Of a DNA stretch of 64,000 nucleotides, positions 8,779-16,715 are shown one piece after another. Positions within the stretch are counted from its first letter, which is position 1. Every line of letters begins with the position of its first letter. Origin of the DNA: Xylanimonas protaetiae. Lineage in GTDB: Bacteria; Actinomycetota; Actinomycetes; Actinomycetales; Cellulomonadaceae. The notes under the pieces are model-generated. The model made no database searches, was not told where the DNA came from, and worked only from the letters and a program-made list of their open reading frames with translations. The position numbers and the translations under genes were made by a program. Location: the NCBI RefSeq assembly GCF_004135385.1, contig NZ_CP035493.1, forward strand, positions 2,981,440-3,045,439, read 5' to 3'.

Positions 8779-11112
8779 ATGCCATCCATCACCCCGGCGT
8801 TCCCCGGCGGCACCATCCTCGGCTACCCCCGCATCGGGCGCCGCCGCGAGCTCAAGCGCGCCGTCGAGGCCCACTGGGCCGGGCGCACCACCGCCGCCGA
8901 GCTCGACGAGACGCTCACCGCGCTGCGCCTGGCCACCGTGCGCCGGCTCGTCGCGCTCGGCCTCGACCCCGCCGACGGCTCCGTCCCGTCGTCGTTCTCG
9001 CCCTACGACCACGTGCTCGACGCCGCCGTGCTGCTCGGCGTCGAGCCCGCCGACGGCTACTTCGCCGCCGCGCGCGGCGACGCCACCCGCCCGCCGCTCG
9101 AGATGACCAAGTGGTTCGACACCAACTACCACTACCTCGTCCCCGAGATCGGCCCGGACACCCCGATCACGTACGCCGACGACGCCCCCGTGCGCTGGTT
9201 CGCCGAGGCCGCGCGCCCCGCCGACGGCGGCACACCCGTCGTCACGCGGCCCGTCGTCGTCGGGCCCGTCACCTTCCTGCTGCTCGCCACCGCGGCCGCC
9301 GGGGCGCCCGACGGGTTCCGGCCCCTCGACCGCCTCGACGACGCCGTCGCCGCCTACGGGCAGCTGCTCGCCGCCCTCGGCGCCGCCGGGGCGCCGTGGG
9401 TGCAGCTCGACGAGCCGGCGCTCGTCGCCGACACCGTCACCGCCGGGCTCGCGCCCGGAGAGCTCGCCGCCGCCGTGCGCCGCACCTACACGGCCCTGAC
9501 CGGCGTCCCCGGGCGGCCCTCCATCCTCGTCGCCGCGCCCTATGGCGACCTGCGCACCGGCCGCGACGACCTCCTCGCCGTGCTCGCCGCCACCGACGTC
9601 GAGGCCCTCGCCGTCGACCTCGTGCGCGGCGCCCCCGCCGACGCCCCCGTCGCCGGCCTGGAGACGAAGACCCTCGTCGCCGGCCTCGTCGACGGCCACA
9701 ACGTCTGGCGCGCCGACCTCGCCGCCCGCCTCGACCAGGCCGCCGCCCTCGGCGCCCGCACCGGCGCCGGCGCCGTCACCGTCGCCACCTCCACGTCGCT
9801 CCTGCACGTGCCGCACGACGTCGCCGACGAGACCTGGGACGGCACCGACGGCCGCGACCCCCGCCTCGCCGGCTGGCTCGCCTTCGCCGACCAGAAGGTC
9901 GCCGAGGTCGTCACCCTCGCCCGCGGCCTGCGCGACGGGGCCGACGCCGTCGCCGACCGGCTCGCCGCGGCGTCGGCGGCGCTCGCGGACCGGGCGACGG
10001 CGGCCGGCGTCGTCGTCCCGCAGGTGCGGGCGCGTGCCGCGGCGCTCGACGACGCCGACGCGACCCGCGCCCCGTACGCGGAGCGGGCCGCGGCGCAGGC
10101 CGCGCGCCTGGGCCTGCCGCCGCTGCCGACCACGACCATCGGCTCGTTCCCGCAGACCCCGCAGATCCGCGCGGCCCGCGCGTCCTGGGCGCAGGGCACC
10201 ACGACCGACGCCGCGTACGCGGACGCCATGCGCGCGGAGGTGGCCCACGTCATCGCGCTCCAGGAGGAGCTGGGCCTCGACGTGCTGGTGCACGGCGAGC
10301 CCGAGCGCAACGACATGGTCCAGTACTTCGCCGAGCAGCTCGACGGGTTCGCCGTGACGGCCGGCGGCTGGGTGCAGTCGTACGGGTCGCGGTGCGTGCG
10401 CCCGCCGATCCTGTGGGGCGACGTCTCCCGGCCTGCGCCCATGACCGTCGCGTGGACGCGCTACGCGCAGTCGCTGACGTCGCGTCCGGTCAAGGGGATG
10501 CTCACGGGGCCGGTCACGATCCTCGCCTGGTCGTTCGTGCGCGACGACCTGCCCGTCGCCGACGTCGCGAGCCAGGTGGCGCTCGCCCTGCGCGACGAGG
10601 TCGCCGACCTCGAGGCCGCCGGCACCGCCGTCGTGCAGGTGGACGAGCCCGCGCTGCGCGAGCTGCTGCCGCTGCGCACGGCCGACCAGCCCGCCTACCT
10701 GGCGTGGTCGGTGCGGTCCTTCCGCGTCGCGACGGGCGGCGCCGCGCCGGACGTCCAGGTGCACACGCACCTGTGCTACTCCGACTTCGGCGATGTCATC
10801 GACGCGATCGACGGCCTCGACGCGGACGTGACGTCGCTGGAGGCGGCCCGCTCCCGCATGGAGATCGTGCCGCAGCTCCAGCAGGCGGGGTACGCGCGCG
10901 GCATCGGCCCGGGCGTGTGGGACATCCACTCGCCGCGCGTCCCGACGACGGAGGCGCTCACCGAGCTGCTGACGCTCGCTGCCGGCGCCGTCGACCCGGC
11001 GCTCGTGTGGGCCAACCCCGACTGCGGCCTCAAGACGCGCGGCTACGAGGAGACGACGGCGTCGCTGCGCCACCTGGTCGCGGCGGCCCGCGCGGTGCGC
11101 GCGACGCTGTAG
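8779..11112 (+). CDS. metE: cobalamin-independent methionine synthase
   Basis: 777 aa, full length for 5-methyltetrahydropteroyltriglutamate-homocysteine methyltransferase. It makes methionine from homocysteine without B12. Two related barrel domains are present. The N-terminal one (1-~400) opens with the substrate-binding GYPRIGRRRELK motif. The C-terminal one (~440-777) opens with TTTIGSFPQTP and carries the zinc ligands in VHTHLCYSDF (His and Cys) and NPDCGLKTRG (Cys). The ATG at 8779 has AGGA seven bases upstream; that site can pair with leader bases 8732-8737. Ends just before a 23-bp bidirectional terminator. Confidence 0.97.
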   Translation: MPSITPAFPGGTILGYPRIGRRRELKRAVEAHWAGRTTAAELDETLTALRLATVRRLVALGLDPADGSVPSSFSPYDHVLDAAVLLGVEPADGYFAAARGDATRPPLEMTKWFDTNYHYLVPEIGPDTPITYADDAPVRWFAEAARPADGGTPVVTRPVVVGPVTFLLLATAAAGAPDGFRPLDRLDDAVAAYGQLLAALGAAGAPWVQLDEPALVADTVTAGLAPGELAAAVRRTYTALTGVPGRPSILVAAPYGDLRTGRDDLLAVLAATDVEALAVDLVRGAPADAPVAGLETKTLVAGLVDGHNVWRADLAARLDQAAALGARTGAGAVTVATSTSLLHVPHDVADETWDGTDGRDPRLAGWLAFADQKVAEVVTLARGLRDGADAVADRLAAASAALADRATAAGVVVPQVRARAAALDDADATRAPYAERAAAQAARLGLPPLPTTTIGSFPQTPQIRAARASWAQGTTTDAAYADAMRAEVAHVIALQEELGLDVLVHGEPERNDMVQYFAEQLDGFAVTAGGWVQSYGSRCVRPPILWGDVSRPAPMTVAWTRYAQSLTSRPVKGMLTGPVTILAWSFVRDDLPVADVASQVALALRDEVADLEAAGTAVVQVDEPALRELLPLRTADQPAYLAWSVRSFRVATGGAAPDVQVHTHLCYSDFGDVIDAIDGLDADVTSLEAARSRMEIVPQLQQAGYARGIGPGVWDIHSPRVPTTEALTELLTLAAGAVDPALVWANPDCGLKTRGYEETTASLRHLVAAARAVRATL

Positions 11113-11142
11113 CGCGCCGCACCGGGCGCCGCAGCGGGCGCC

Positions 11143-11198
11143 GGGCGTCCCGGTCCGTCACGCCATCGGGATCGGTGGCGTGACGGACCGGGACGCCC
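11143..11198. terminator. 23-bp perfect inverted repeat between convergent genes
   Basis: Bases 11143-11165 and 11176-11198 are exact reverse complements around a 10-base loop. It stands between the ends of metE (plus) and the guanidinium exporter gene (minus) and can terminate both. It ends seven bases from the exporter's stop codon. Confidence 0.8.
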
Positions 11199-11205
11199 GC
11201 CACCG

Positions 11206-11556
11206 TCAGGACGTCAGCTTGAGGCCGACGACGCAGGCGATCAGGCCCGCGATGAGCGCGATGCGGACCAGCGACACGGGCTCGGCGCCCGTGGCCATCG
11301 CGTACGCCACCGTGGTGGCGGCGCCGATGCCGACCCACACCGCGTACGCGGTGCCGACGGGGATGGTGCGCATCGCGTGGGCGAGCCCGGCCATGCTCAG
11401 CACGACGGCCACGGCGAAGACGACGGTGGGCCCCAGGCGGGTCAGGCCGTGCGAGCGGGACAGGGCGGTGGCCCAGACGGCCTCGAGGAGGCCGGAGACG
11501 GCCAGGGCGCCCCAGGCGACGAGCGAGGCGGACGGTGCGGCGACGAGCCAGGACAT
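11206..11556 (-). CDS. sugE: SMR-family guanidinium exporter (SugE/Gdx type)
   Basis: 116 aa, four membrane helices, small multidrug resistance family. The essential membrane glutamate is Glu25 in GLLEAVWA. The GLLE..WA pattern, the following SRSHGLTRLGP loop and PVGTAYAVWVGIGA are typical of SugE/Gdx proteins rather than EmrE. Gdx exports guanidinium in exchange for protons. The assignment is strengthened by a guanidine-III riboswitch directly upstream on the same strand. Gdx works as an antiparallel homodimer. ATG at 11556 with GGGAGC nearby. Confidence 0.9.
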   Translation of the reverse strand: MSWLVAAPSASLVAWGALAVSGLLEAVWATALSRSHGLTRLGPTVVFAVAVVLSMAGLAHAMRTIPVGTAYAVWVGIGAATTVAYAMATGAEPVSLVRIALIAGLIACVVGLKLTS

Positions 11557-11568
11557 GACGTGCTCCCT

Positions 11569-11611
11569 GGAGCCGTCTTGTCGCTGACCGGGTACGGCAC
11601 CCCTCGTCCGG
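11569..11611 (-). promoter_or_regulatory. guanidine-III riboswitch (ykkC-III)
   Basis: On the minus strand the leader runs CCGGACGAGG, then GTGCCGTACCCGGTCAG, then GACAAGACGGC. From memory this nearly matches the guanidine-III aptamer whose crystal structure comes from Thermobifida fusca (CCGGACGAGG / UGCGCCGUACCCGGUCAG / GACAAGACGGCGC). It differs by a few bases that keep the stems. The 3' pseudoknot strand ends about 12 bases before the exporter start, so control of translation initiation is likely: guanidinium binding should open the ribosome site. Class recognised from established knowledge; pairing seen directly. Confidence 0.93.
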
Positions 11612-11636
11612 AGACCTTGTCAGGTCCTCGGACGAG
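11603..11636 (-). promoter_or_regulatory. hairpin competing with the guanidine-III aptamer
   Basis: An inverted repeat ctcgtccg (11603-11610) / cggacgag (11629-11636) has further pairing inside (agacc/ggtc region). It includes the first ~9 bases of the aptamer, so aptamer and hairpin cannot both form. It may be an alternative state of the switch. The pairing is seen; the role is inferred. Confidence 0.4.
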
Positions 11637-11692
11637 AGTCGCACGCCCCGCAGCGCCCGGCAAAGCCGCTGCTCAGGCGGCCTCGACGCGGG

Positions 11693-12961
11693 TCAGCTCC
11701 GCCGGCGCTCCCACAGCTCGGCCATGGTCGGCACCACGATGCCCGCCGCCGCGCGGACACGGCGCCGCGTGACGAGCACGCCGACGACACCGACAGCGAT
11801 CGGCGCGAGCACCACGGACAGGGCCGCGCGGTAGTCGGCGAGCGAGGGCGTGCCGCCGGGGGAGCGGTGGTCGAGCACGACGCCGACGGCGAGCATGACG
11901 AGCACGGCCGAGAGGAACCCGCCCATGTTCGCCACGCCCTGGGCGGTGCCGCGGCGCTCGGGCGGGTTGAACGAGGCAGCCAGGTCCATGCCGATGAGCG
12001 CGGAGGGGCCGCCCACCGAGACGAGCACCGTGAACAGGACGAGCACCCCGAACGGCCGCGGCGTCGTCGGGAGGAGGACGAGCGCCCAGGCGGCGCACGT
12101 GAGCGCCGTGACGGACAGCGTGCCCCAGGTGCGGTGCAGCGGGTGGCGGGCGGTGAACTCGCCCACGACCGGGCCGGCGACGATCGCGACGCCCGTGCTG
12201 AGCGACAGCAGCGCGCCCGCCTGGCCGGTGCTCAGGCCCTGCCCCTCGACGAGGAACGGGACGCCCCACATGAGCAGGAACGTGTTGATGCTGACGCCGC
12301 CGAGCAGGTGCGCGAAGAACCCGAGCCAGGTGCCTGGGCTGGTCAGGGCCGCGCCCAGCCCCTCCAGGCCGCGGCGCAGCGGCGGCTCGTCCTGCGGACC
12401 GGGCCGGACGCCGACGGCCGCGGCGACCGCGGTGAGCCCGCCCACGAGGGCCATCGCGGTGAACGCGGGCGCCCAGCCGAACCGGTGCAGCGCGAGGGCG
12501 AACGGGACGGCCGACACGACCTGCCCGAGCTGTCCGACGAGCCCCGTGAGCTGTGTCAGCAGCGGCACGCGCCGCGGCTCGAACCACGACCACACGAGCC
12601 GCAGCACCGAGATGAACACCGCGGCGTCGCCGGTCCCGAGCAGCACGCGCACGGCGATCGCCACGCCGACGTTCGGGGCGAACGCCATCCCGACCTGCCC
12701 CGCGGCCATGAGCACCGCGCCGGACGTCAGCAGCCGGCGCGGGCCCCACGCGTCCAGCGCCATGCCCATGGGGAGCTGCATGAGCGCGTACGTGCCCAGC
12801 TGGAGCACCGCGAAGAGGGACAGGACGGTCGCCGGGACGTCGAACCGCGCGGCGGCGTCGAGACCGGCGACGCCGAACGACGAGCGGTGCGCGACCGCCA
12901 GGACGTAGACGGCCATCCCGGCCGCCCAGACGAACCACGGGGCGAGTCGAGAGCGGGGCAC
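11693..12961 (-). CDS. major facilitator superfamily transporter
   Basis: 422 aa with 12 predicted membrane helices in two halves. The conserved MFS loop between helices 2 and 3 reads GMALDAWGPRRLLTSG near 66-81. Helix 10 onward contains NPPERRGTAQGVANMGGF, similar to the nitrate/sugar-phosphate and metabolite:H+ symporter groups. No substrate can be assigned. GTG start at 12961; the frame upstream offers no better start. It is transcribed toward the exporter gene with a ~50-base gap after its stop that contains the exporter leader's start. Confidence 0.85.
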   Translation of the reverse strand: MPRSRLAPWFVWAAGMAVYVLAVAHRSSFGVAGLDAAARFDVPATVLSLFAVLQLGTYALMQLPMGMALDAWGPRRLLTSGAVLMAAGQVGMAFAPNVGVAIAVRVLLGTGDAAVFISVLRLVWSWFEPRRVPLLTQLTGLVGQLGQVVSAVPFALALHRFGWAPAFTAMALVGGLTAVAAAVGVRPGPQDEPPLRRGLEGLGAALTSPGTWLGFFAHLLGGVSINTFLLMWGVPFLVEGQGLSTGQAGALLSLSTGVAIVAGPVVGEFTARHPLHRTWGTLSVTALTCAAWALVLLPTTPRPFGVLVLFTVLVSVGGPSALIGMDLAASFNPPERRGTAQGVANMGGFLSAVLVMLAVGVVLDHRSPGGTPSLADYRAALSVVLAPIAVGVVGVLVTRRRVRAAAGIVVPTMAELWERRRS

Positions 12962-13030
12962 GGCCCTGATCGTGCCACGGACGGCCGCCCCGCCGGGCAG
13001 GCGGCCGCTCCGCCGGGCGCCCGGCCCACG

Positions 13031-13095
13031 CTCAGCCGTCGACGGTTGAGCCGTGCTCAGCCGTCGACGGTTGAGCCGTGCTCAGCCGTCGACGG
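13031..13095. repeat. 25-bp tandem repeat over the araC-family stop codon
   Basis: Two full 25-bp copies (13031-13055, 13056-13080) and a 15-bp partial copy (13081-13095) are identical. Each holds a near-palindrome centred on ccgtcgacgg with ctca/tgag ends. The partial copy encodes the last residues and stop of the AraC-family gene, so the two full copies lie just downstream of it. Confidence 0.85.
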
Positions 13096-14080
13096 CGGTG
13101 ACGTGCAGGCTCTCGCCGGTGTGGTCGTCGGCCGGCTCGTCGGCGCCCTCCGTCGTCGCCACGGCCGCCTCGCGGCGCAGCTCCGACGGCGTCACGCCGG
13201 TCGCGTCCTGGACGGCGCGGCGCATGGCCACCGTCGAGCCGAAGCCCGAGAGGGTCGCGATCTCGGCGAGCGACGCCGCGGCCAGGCGCGAGTCGCGCAG
13301 GCGCGTGATGGCGTGCTGCGTGCGGACTTCCTGGATCCGCTGCGCCACCGTGCGCTCCTCGCCCTCGAACAGGCGCTGGAGCGAGCGGCGCGAGAGGCCC
13401 AGGTGCTCGGCCACAGACGCCGACGACAGCTCGGGGTCGGTGTACCGGGCGGCGATGTGGCGCAGCGCGGCCAGGCGCTGGCGGCGCAGCTCCCAGCCGG
13501 AGCAGCCGGCCACGGCGAGGGCCATGATCGTGCTGGTCGCGAGCGTGCGGAGCACGTCGCCGACCTGGGCGCGGGCCAGCGGCGCGAGCCGGTCGGCGTC
13601 CTGCCGCAGGAGGTCCAGCAGGAACGCGCCGAGCGCGCAGGGCACCGCGGCGTCGGCACGCCCGACGACGAACGGGGCCGAGCGGGGCAGGGCGGCGAGG
13701 CCCGCGTGGTCGGCCGGCATGTCGCAGATGACGACGCGCGCGGGCGCCTCGGAGGTGTAAGAGACCGGGCTGGTGCCGAGGATCAGCGCCGAGTCGCGCG
13801 CGGTGAGCGTCGCGGCGGCCTCGCTGTGGCGCAGCCCGACCTCGCCCTCGACGACGACCATGAGGCGCAGCGTCTCGGGGTCGGACCCCCAGGCGACCTC
13901 GGGGGTGTCCAGGCGCACGGCGCCGTGCTCGAGGTACGTGACGGTGAGCTCGCCGAAGCGGGCGGTGCGCGACCGTGCCTGGCCGCGTGCGGGGACGCGC
14001 GAGGTCGGGGCCGTCGTGTGAGCGTGACGGGGGGTCACTCCGCGGTGACGGTGGAGCGTCCGGTGCGGGCTCGGGGTCAT
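13082..14080 (-). CDS. AraC/XylS-family transcriptional regulator
   Basis: 332 aa. The N-terminal ~190 residues resemble the AraC-binding-like (cupin/AraC_binding_2) ligand or effector domain. Residues ~215-315 hold the two helix-turn-helix units of the AraC DNA-binding domain: LSSASVAEHLGLSRRSLQRLF for the first and ASLAEIATLSGFGSTVAMRRAVQ for the second, ending GVTPSELRR. ATG at 14080 has AGGAGG about 10 bases upstream. An in-frame start at 14122 lacks one. The target is unknown; the neighbouring MFS gene, transcribed the same way, is a candidate. Confidence 0.88.
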   Translation of the reverse strand: MTPSPHRTLHRHRGVTPRHAHTTAPTSRVPARGQARSRTARFGELTVTYLEHGAVRLDTPEVAWGSDPETLRLMVVVEGEVGLRHSEAAATLTARDSALILGTSPVSYTSEAPARVVICDMPADHAGLAALPRSAPFVVGRADAAVPCALGAFLLDLLRQDADRLAPLARAQVGDVLRTLATSTIMALAVAGCSGWELRRQRLAALRHIAARYTDPELSSASVAEHLGLSRRSLQRLFEGEERTVAQRIQEVRTQHAITRLRDSRLAAASLAEIATLSGFGSTVAMRRAVQDATGVTPSELRREAAVATTEGADEPADDHTGESLHVTAVDG

Positions 14081-14393
14081 CGTGCTGGTGCCTCCTAGCG
14101 GCGGGGCTGGCTGCCTTGCCATCTGGAGGCAATTCCACGCCGCGGCACAGGCCGGGCCCCGGCACGGACCGTGCTAGCACGTACGCGGACCCCCGGAAGC
14201 ACGAGGGGAGGCGATCCTGGCAGGCCGAAACCGGGGGCGCCCCGCGCCTGGCGCGTTTCGCCCGGTCGCGGCTCACGGATCGGCGTGCGCCCGTCCGTCG
14301 GTGCAGGGAAGGGCCCGGGCCTGCGTCGACGGGTCTGCGCGGACGGGTCTGCGCAGACGGATCTGTGCAGACGGATCTGTGCGGGCGGGTCGC
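14081..14393. other. intergenic region upstream of the AraC-type gene
   Basis: About 310 bases with no convincing gene. It contains an imperfect cgaaac...gtttcg inverted repeat near 14227-14262 and the 14-bp tandem repeat array at 14328-14383. The AraC-type gene's promoter must lie here, but no clear -10/-35 pair was identified. Confidence 0.5.
14328..14383. repeat. 14-bp tandem repeats, four copies
   Basis: Four adjacent 14-bp units start at 14328, 14342, 14356 and 14370, with a fifth decayed unit at 14384. The first two read gacgggtctgcgc(g/a) and the next two gacggatctgtgc(a/g). Junctions create short palindromes such as tctgcgcaga. They lie between the end of moaD and the AraC-type gene; whether they bind a protein is unknown. 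Confidence 0.85.
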
Positions 14394-14687
14394 TCAGCCG
14401 CCGGCGAAGGGCGGCAGCAGGTCGAGCCGGGCGCCGTCCGGCACGACGGCGGAGGCGGCGTCCGCGACCCGCCGCCCGTCGAGCAGCAGCGCGCAGCGGG
14501 CCAGCACGGGTGCCGCGCCCGGGGCCTCCTGGGCGAGGCGGGCGACGACGTCCGCCACCGACGCCCCGGCGTCCAGGACCACGCGGTGCTGCGACCACCC
14601 GAGCGCGGCGCGGGCCGCCGCGAAGGCGCTCACCTCGACCGTCGCCGCCGCCGCCGCCGCCGCCGTCGTCGTCGTCTTCGTCGTCAT
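14394..14687 (-). CDS. moaD: MoaD/ThiS-family sulfur carrier
   Basis: 97 aa beta-grasp ubiquitin-like protein ending in the required Gly-Gly (PPFAGG). MoaD's C-terminal thiocarboxylate donates sulfur to make molybdopterin with MoaE. There is a Thr/Ala-rich N-terminal extension (MTTKTTTT then seven Ala). ATG at 14687 with GGAGG about 8 bases upstream. It begins 2 bases after the moaA stop and is the last gene of the leftward Moco operon. The MoaE partner is encoded far away, fused to MoaB (31994-33022). Confidence 0.88.
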   Translation of the reverse strand: MTTKTTTTAAAAAAATVEVSAFAAARAALGWSQHRVVLDAGASVADVVARLAQEAPGAAPVLARCALLLDGRRVADAASAVVPDGARLDLLPPFAGG

Positions 14688-14689
14688 CG

Positions 14690-15778
14690 TCAGCCTCCGA
14701 TCGCGCTCATCGTGCGGGCCGGCTGCACGAACCCCGCCGCCGTCATGCCGTGCCCCGCGGCCTTGCCCCACATGGCCGTCCGCCACAGGGTCGCCAAGGC
14801 CTCGTCGTCCGCGCCGGCGCGCAGCGGCCCGAGCAGGTCGGTCTCGGTGTGCGCGAACAGGCAGCTGCGCACCCCGCCCTCGGCCGTGAGCCGTGTGCGG
14901 CGGCAGTCGTCGCAGAACGGCTCGGTGACCGAGGCGATGATGCCGACGCGGCCCAGCGGGTCGCCGCCCGCGCGCGGGCGCACCACGAACCGTTCGGCGG
15001 GCGCGCCGTCGCGCGGTTCCTCGTCGGGGGCGAGCGCGAACCGCCCGCCGAGCTGCTCGCGCACCTCCGCGGCCGTCACCATCGCCGCCCGGTCCCAGGC
15101 GTGGTCGGCGTCGAGCGGCATCTGCTCGATGAACCGCAGCTCGAAGCCGCGGTCCAGGCACCACGTGAGCAGGTCGGCCGCATGGTCCAGGTTGAGACCG
15201 CGGACGAGCACGGCGTTGACCTTGACGACGTCGAACACCGCGGCGGCCGCCTCGATCCCCGCGAGCGTCCGCTCCAGGAACGGTCGCCGCGCGAGCCGGG
15301 CGAAGGTGTCGGGGTCGAGCGTGTCGAGCGAGATGTTGACCCGGTCCAGGCCCGCGTCCTTGAGCGCCCGCGCGCGGTGGTCCAGCCCCACGGCGTTGGT
15401 GGTCAGGGAGATCTCGGGGCGGGCCGGGAGCGCGGCGACGTCCGCGACGACGTCGACCAGGTCGGCCCGGAGCAGCGGCTCGCCGCCCGTGAACCGCACC
15501 TGCCGGACGCCGAGGTCGCGCGTGGCGACGCCGACCAGGCGGGCGATCTCCTCGCGCGTCATCACGGCGTCCCGGGGGAGCGTCGGCAGGCCCTCCGCGG
15601 GCATGCAGTAGGTGCAGCGCAGGTTGCAGCGGTCCGTCAGCGAGACGCGCAGGTCCGTGGCCGTGCGGCCGAACCGGTCGACCAGCCCCGGCACCCGCGG
15701 CCGGTCGTCCGGCAGGGAGACGTCCCCCGCGCGCACCGCGGACGGCAGCACGGGCATGCCGAGGGCGACGGCCGTCAT
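14690..15778 (-). CDS. moaA: GTP 3',8-cyclase
   Basis: 362 aa radical-SAM enzyme for the first step of molybdenum-cofactor synthesis (GTP to 3',8-cyclo-GTP). The N-terminal [4Fe-4S]/SAM motif is CNLRCTYC (Cys51, 55, 58), followed by the SAM-binding FTGGEPLL. A second cluster motif near the C-terminus reads CDDCRRTRLTAEGGVRSC. The chain ends with the conserved Gly-Gly. ATG at 15778 overlaps the stop of the upstream DUF6457 gene (ATGA). Confidence 0.96.
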   Translation of the reverse strand: MTAVALGMPVLPSAVRAGDVSLPDDRPRVPGLVDRFGRTATDLRVSLTDRCNLRCTYCMPAEGLPTLPRDAVMTREEIARLVGVATRDLGVRQVRFTGGEPLLRADLVDVVADVAALPARPEISLTTNAVGLDHRARALKDAGLDRVNISLDTLDPDTFARLARRPFLERTLAGIEAAAAVFDVVKVNAVLVRGLNLDHAADLLTWCLDRGFELRFIEQMPLDADHAWDRAAMVTAAEVREQLGGRFALAPDEEPRDGAPAERFVVRPRAGGDPLGRVGIIASVTEPFCDDCRRTRLTAEGGVRSCLFAHTETDLLGPLRAGADDEALATLWRTAMWGKAAGHGMTAAGFVQPARTMSAIGG

Positions 15779-16101
15779 GGCGTCCCCGCGGCGTCGGGCT
15801 CCCACGCCCGGGCGAGCGCCGCGGCCCGCTCGACGGCGTCCGACGCGCCCGCGGTCAGGGGTGCGGCCTCGGGCACGGGCGCCTCGGACACGGCCGCGGC
15901 GGCGCGCGCGGCCACGTCCGCCAGCGCGCGGGCGTACCCCGCGGCGTACGCGGCGACCGGTCCGGCGGGGCGGGCGACGTGGTGCGCGACCTCGCGGGTC
16001 AGGTCGAGCACGGACTGGATGTCGACGGTGCCTGCGGGCAGGTCGAGCTCGCGCTCGAGGGCGGCCACCCAGCCGGACAGCAGCGTCTCCGGGTCGTTCA
16101 C
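15775..16101 (-). CDS. DUF6457-like protein of the Moco operon
   Basis: 108 aa, helical, starting VNDPETLLSGWVAALERELDL. I recognise the pattern as the short conserved protein (DUF6457) found beside or fused to MobA-like nucleotidyltransferases in actinobacteria. Its function is unknown, with a role in Moco handling suggested only by context. GTG start overlaps the stop of the mobA-like gene (GTGA) and its own stop overlaps moaA (ATGA). Confidence 0.75.
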   Translation of the reverse strand: MNDPETLLSGWVAALERELDLPAGTVDIQSVLDLTREVAHHVARPAGPVAAYAAGYARALADVAARAAAAVSEAPVPEAAPLTAGASDAVERAAALARAWEPDAAGTP

Positions 16102-16715
16102 GGCATCCCCTTCCGTGCCGCGGCGTCGCGCCGCGCCTGGTTCATTCGTGCGAGGTCGTCCCACGTGTCGACGTCGTCGCTCGCGCCGTCGGTGTCCGGC
16201 ACCGCGGCCAGCCGCAGCGCGGCGACCAGACGACGGACCGGTTGGTCGTGCACGCTACCCGCCTGCGCGCGCAGCGTCTCCACCGCGGCCACCAGCCGGT
16301 CGCGGCGCACGGCCGCGACGAGCCACTGCGCGTGCCCGCCGCGCTCGAGGCAGGCGCCGTCGACGTCGTCGGTGACCGCCGCCAGCAGCCGCGGCACCGC
16401 GCGGCCCGCGCCGGGGACGTCGACGGCGAGGAGCACGACGACGCCCGGCGACCCGGGCCGTGCGAGCGCCCGCAGGCCCGCGTCGATCCCGGCCACCGGT
16501 CCACCGAAGGGCGGGTCCTCGCGCGTGAGCACCGCCCGCCCGACGGCGTCGGCGAGGTCCGCCGGCCCCACGACGGCGACCGCCGTGGCCTCGGCGACAG
16601 CGGCCAGGGCCAGGTCCAGCAGGCGCGTCCCGCCGAGCAGCAGGCCCGGCTTCGGAGTGCCGCCGAGGCGGGCGGCCCGGCCCCCCGCGAGCACGATCGC
16701 GTCGAAGGCCGTCAC
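16098..16715 (-). CDS. mobA: MobA-like molybdenum cofactor nucleotidyltransferase
   Basis: 205 aa NTP-transferase fold. The N-terminal nucleotide-binding signature reads LAGGRAARLGGTPKP (about 9-23, with Lys22). The metal-binding LLAVDVP near 100 corresponds to the MobA DxP motif, and FGGPVAG precedes it. It probably adds GMP or CMP to molybdopterin, giving the bis-MGD used by the assimilatory nitrate reductase in this window; GMP versus CMP transfer cannot be told. GTG start overlaps the moeA stop. Confidence 0.85.
   Translation of the reverse strand: MTAFDAIVLAGGRAARLGGTPKPGLLLGGTRLLDLALAAVAEATAVAVVGPADLADAVGRAVLTREDPPFGGPVAGIDAGLRALARPGSPGVVVLLAVDVPGAGRAVPRLLAAVTDDVDGACLERGGHAQWLVAAVRRDRLVAAVETLRAQAGSVHDQPVRRLVAALRLAAVPDTDGASDDVDTWDDLARMNQARRDAAARKGMP

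Noticed and set aside
13031-13095. att site or IS end at the 25-bp repeats
   Set aside because: No integrase or transposase adjoins and no target duplication flanks; better explained as a local tandem duplication.
14328-14383. Possible CRISPR-like array
   Set aside because: Units are 14 bp and directly adjacent with no spacers, and no cas genes are present.
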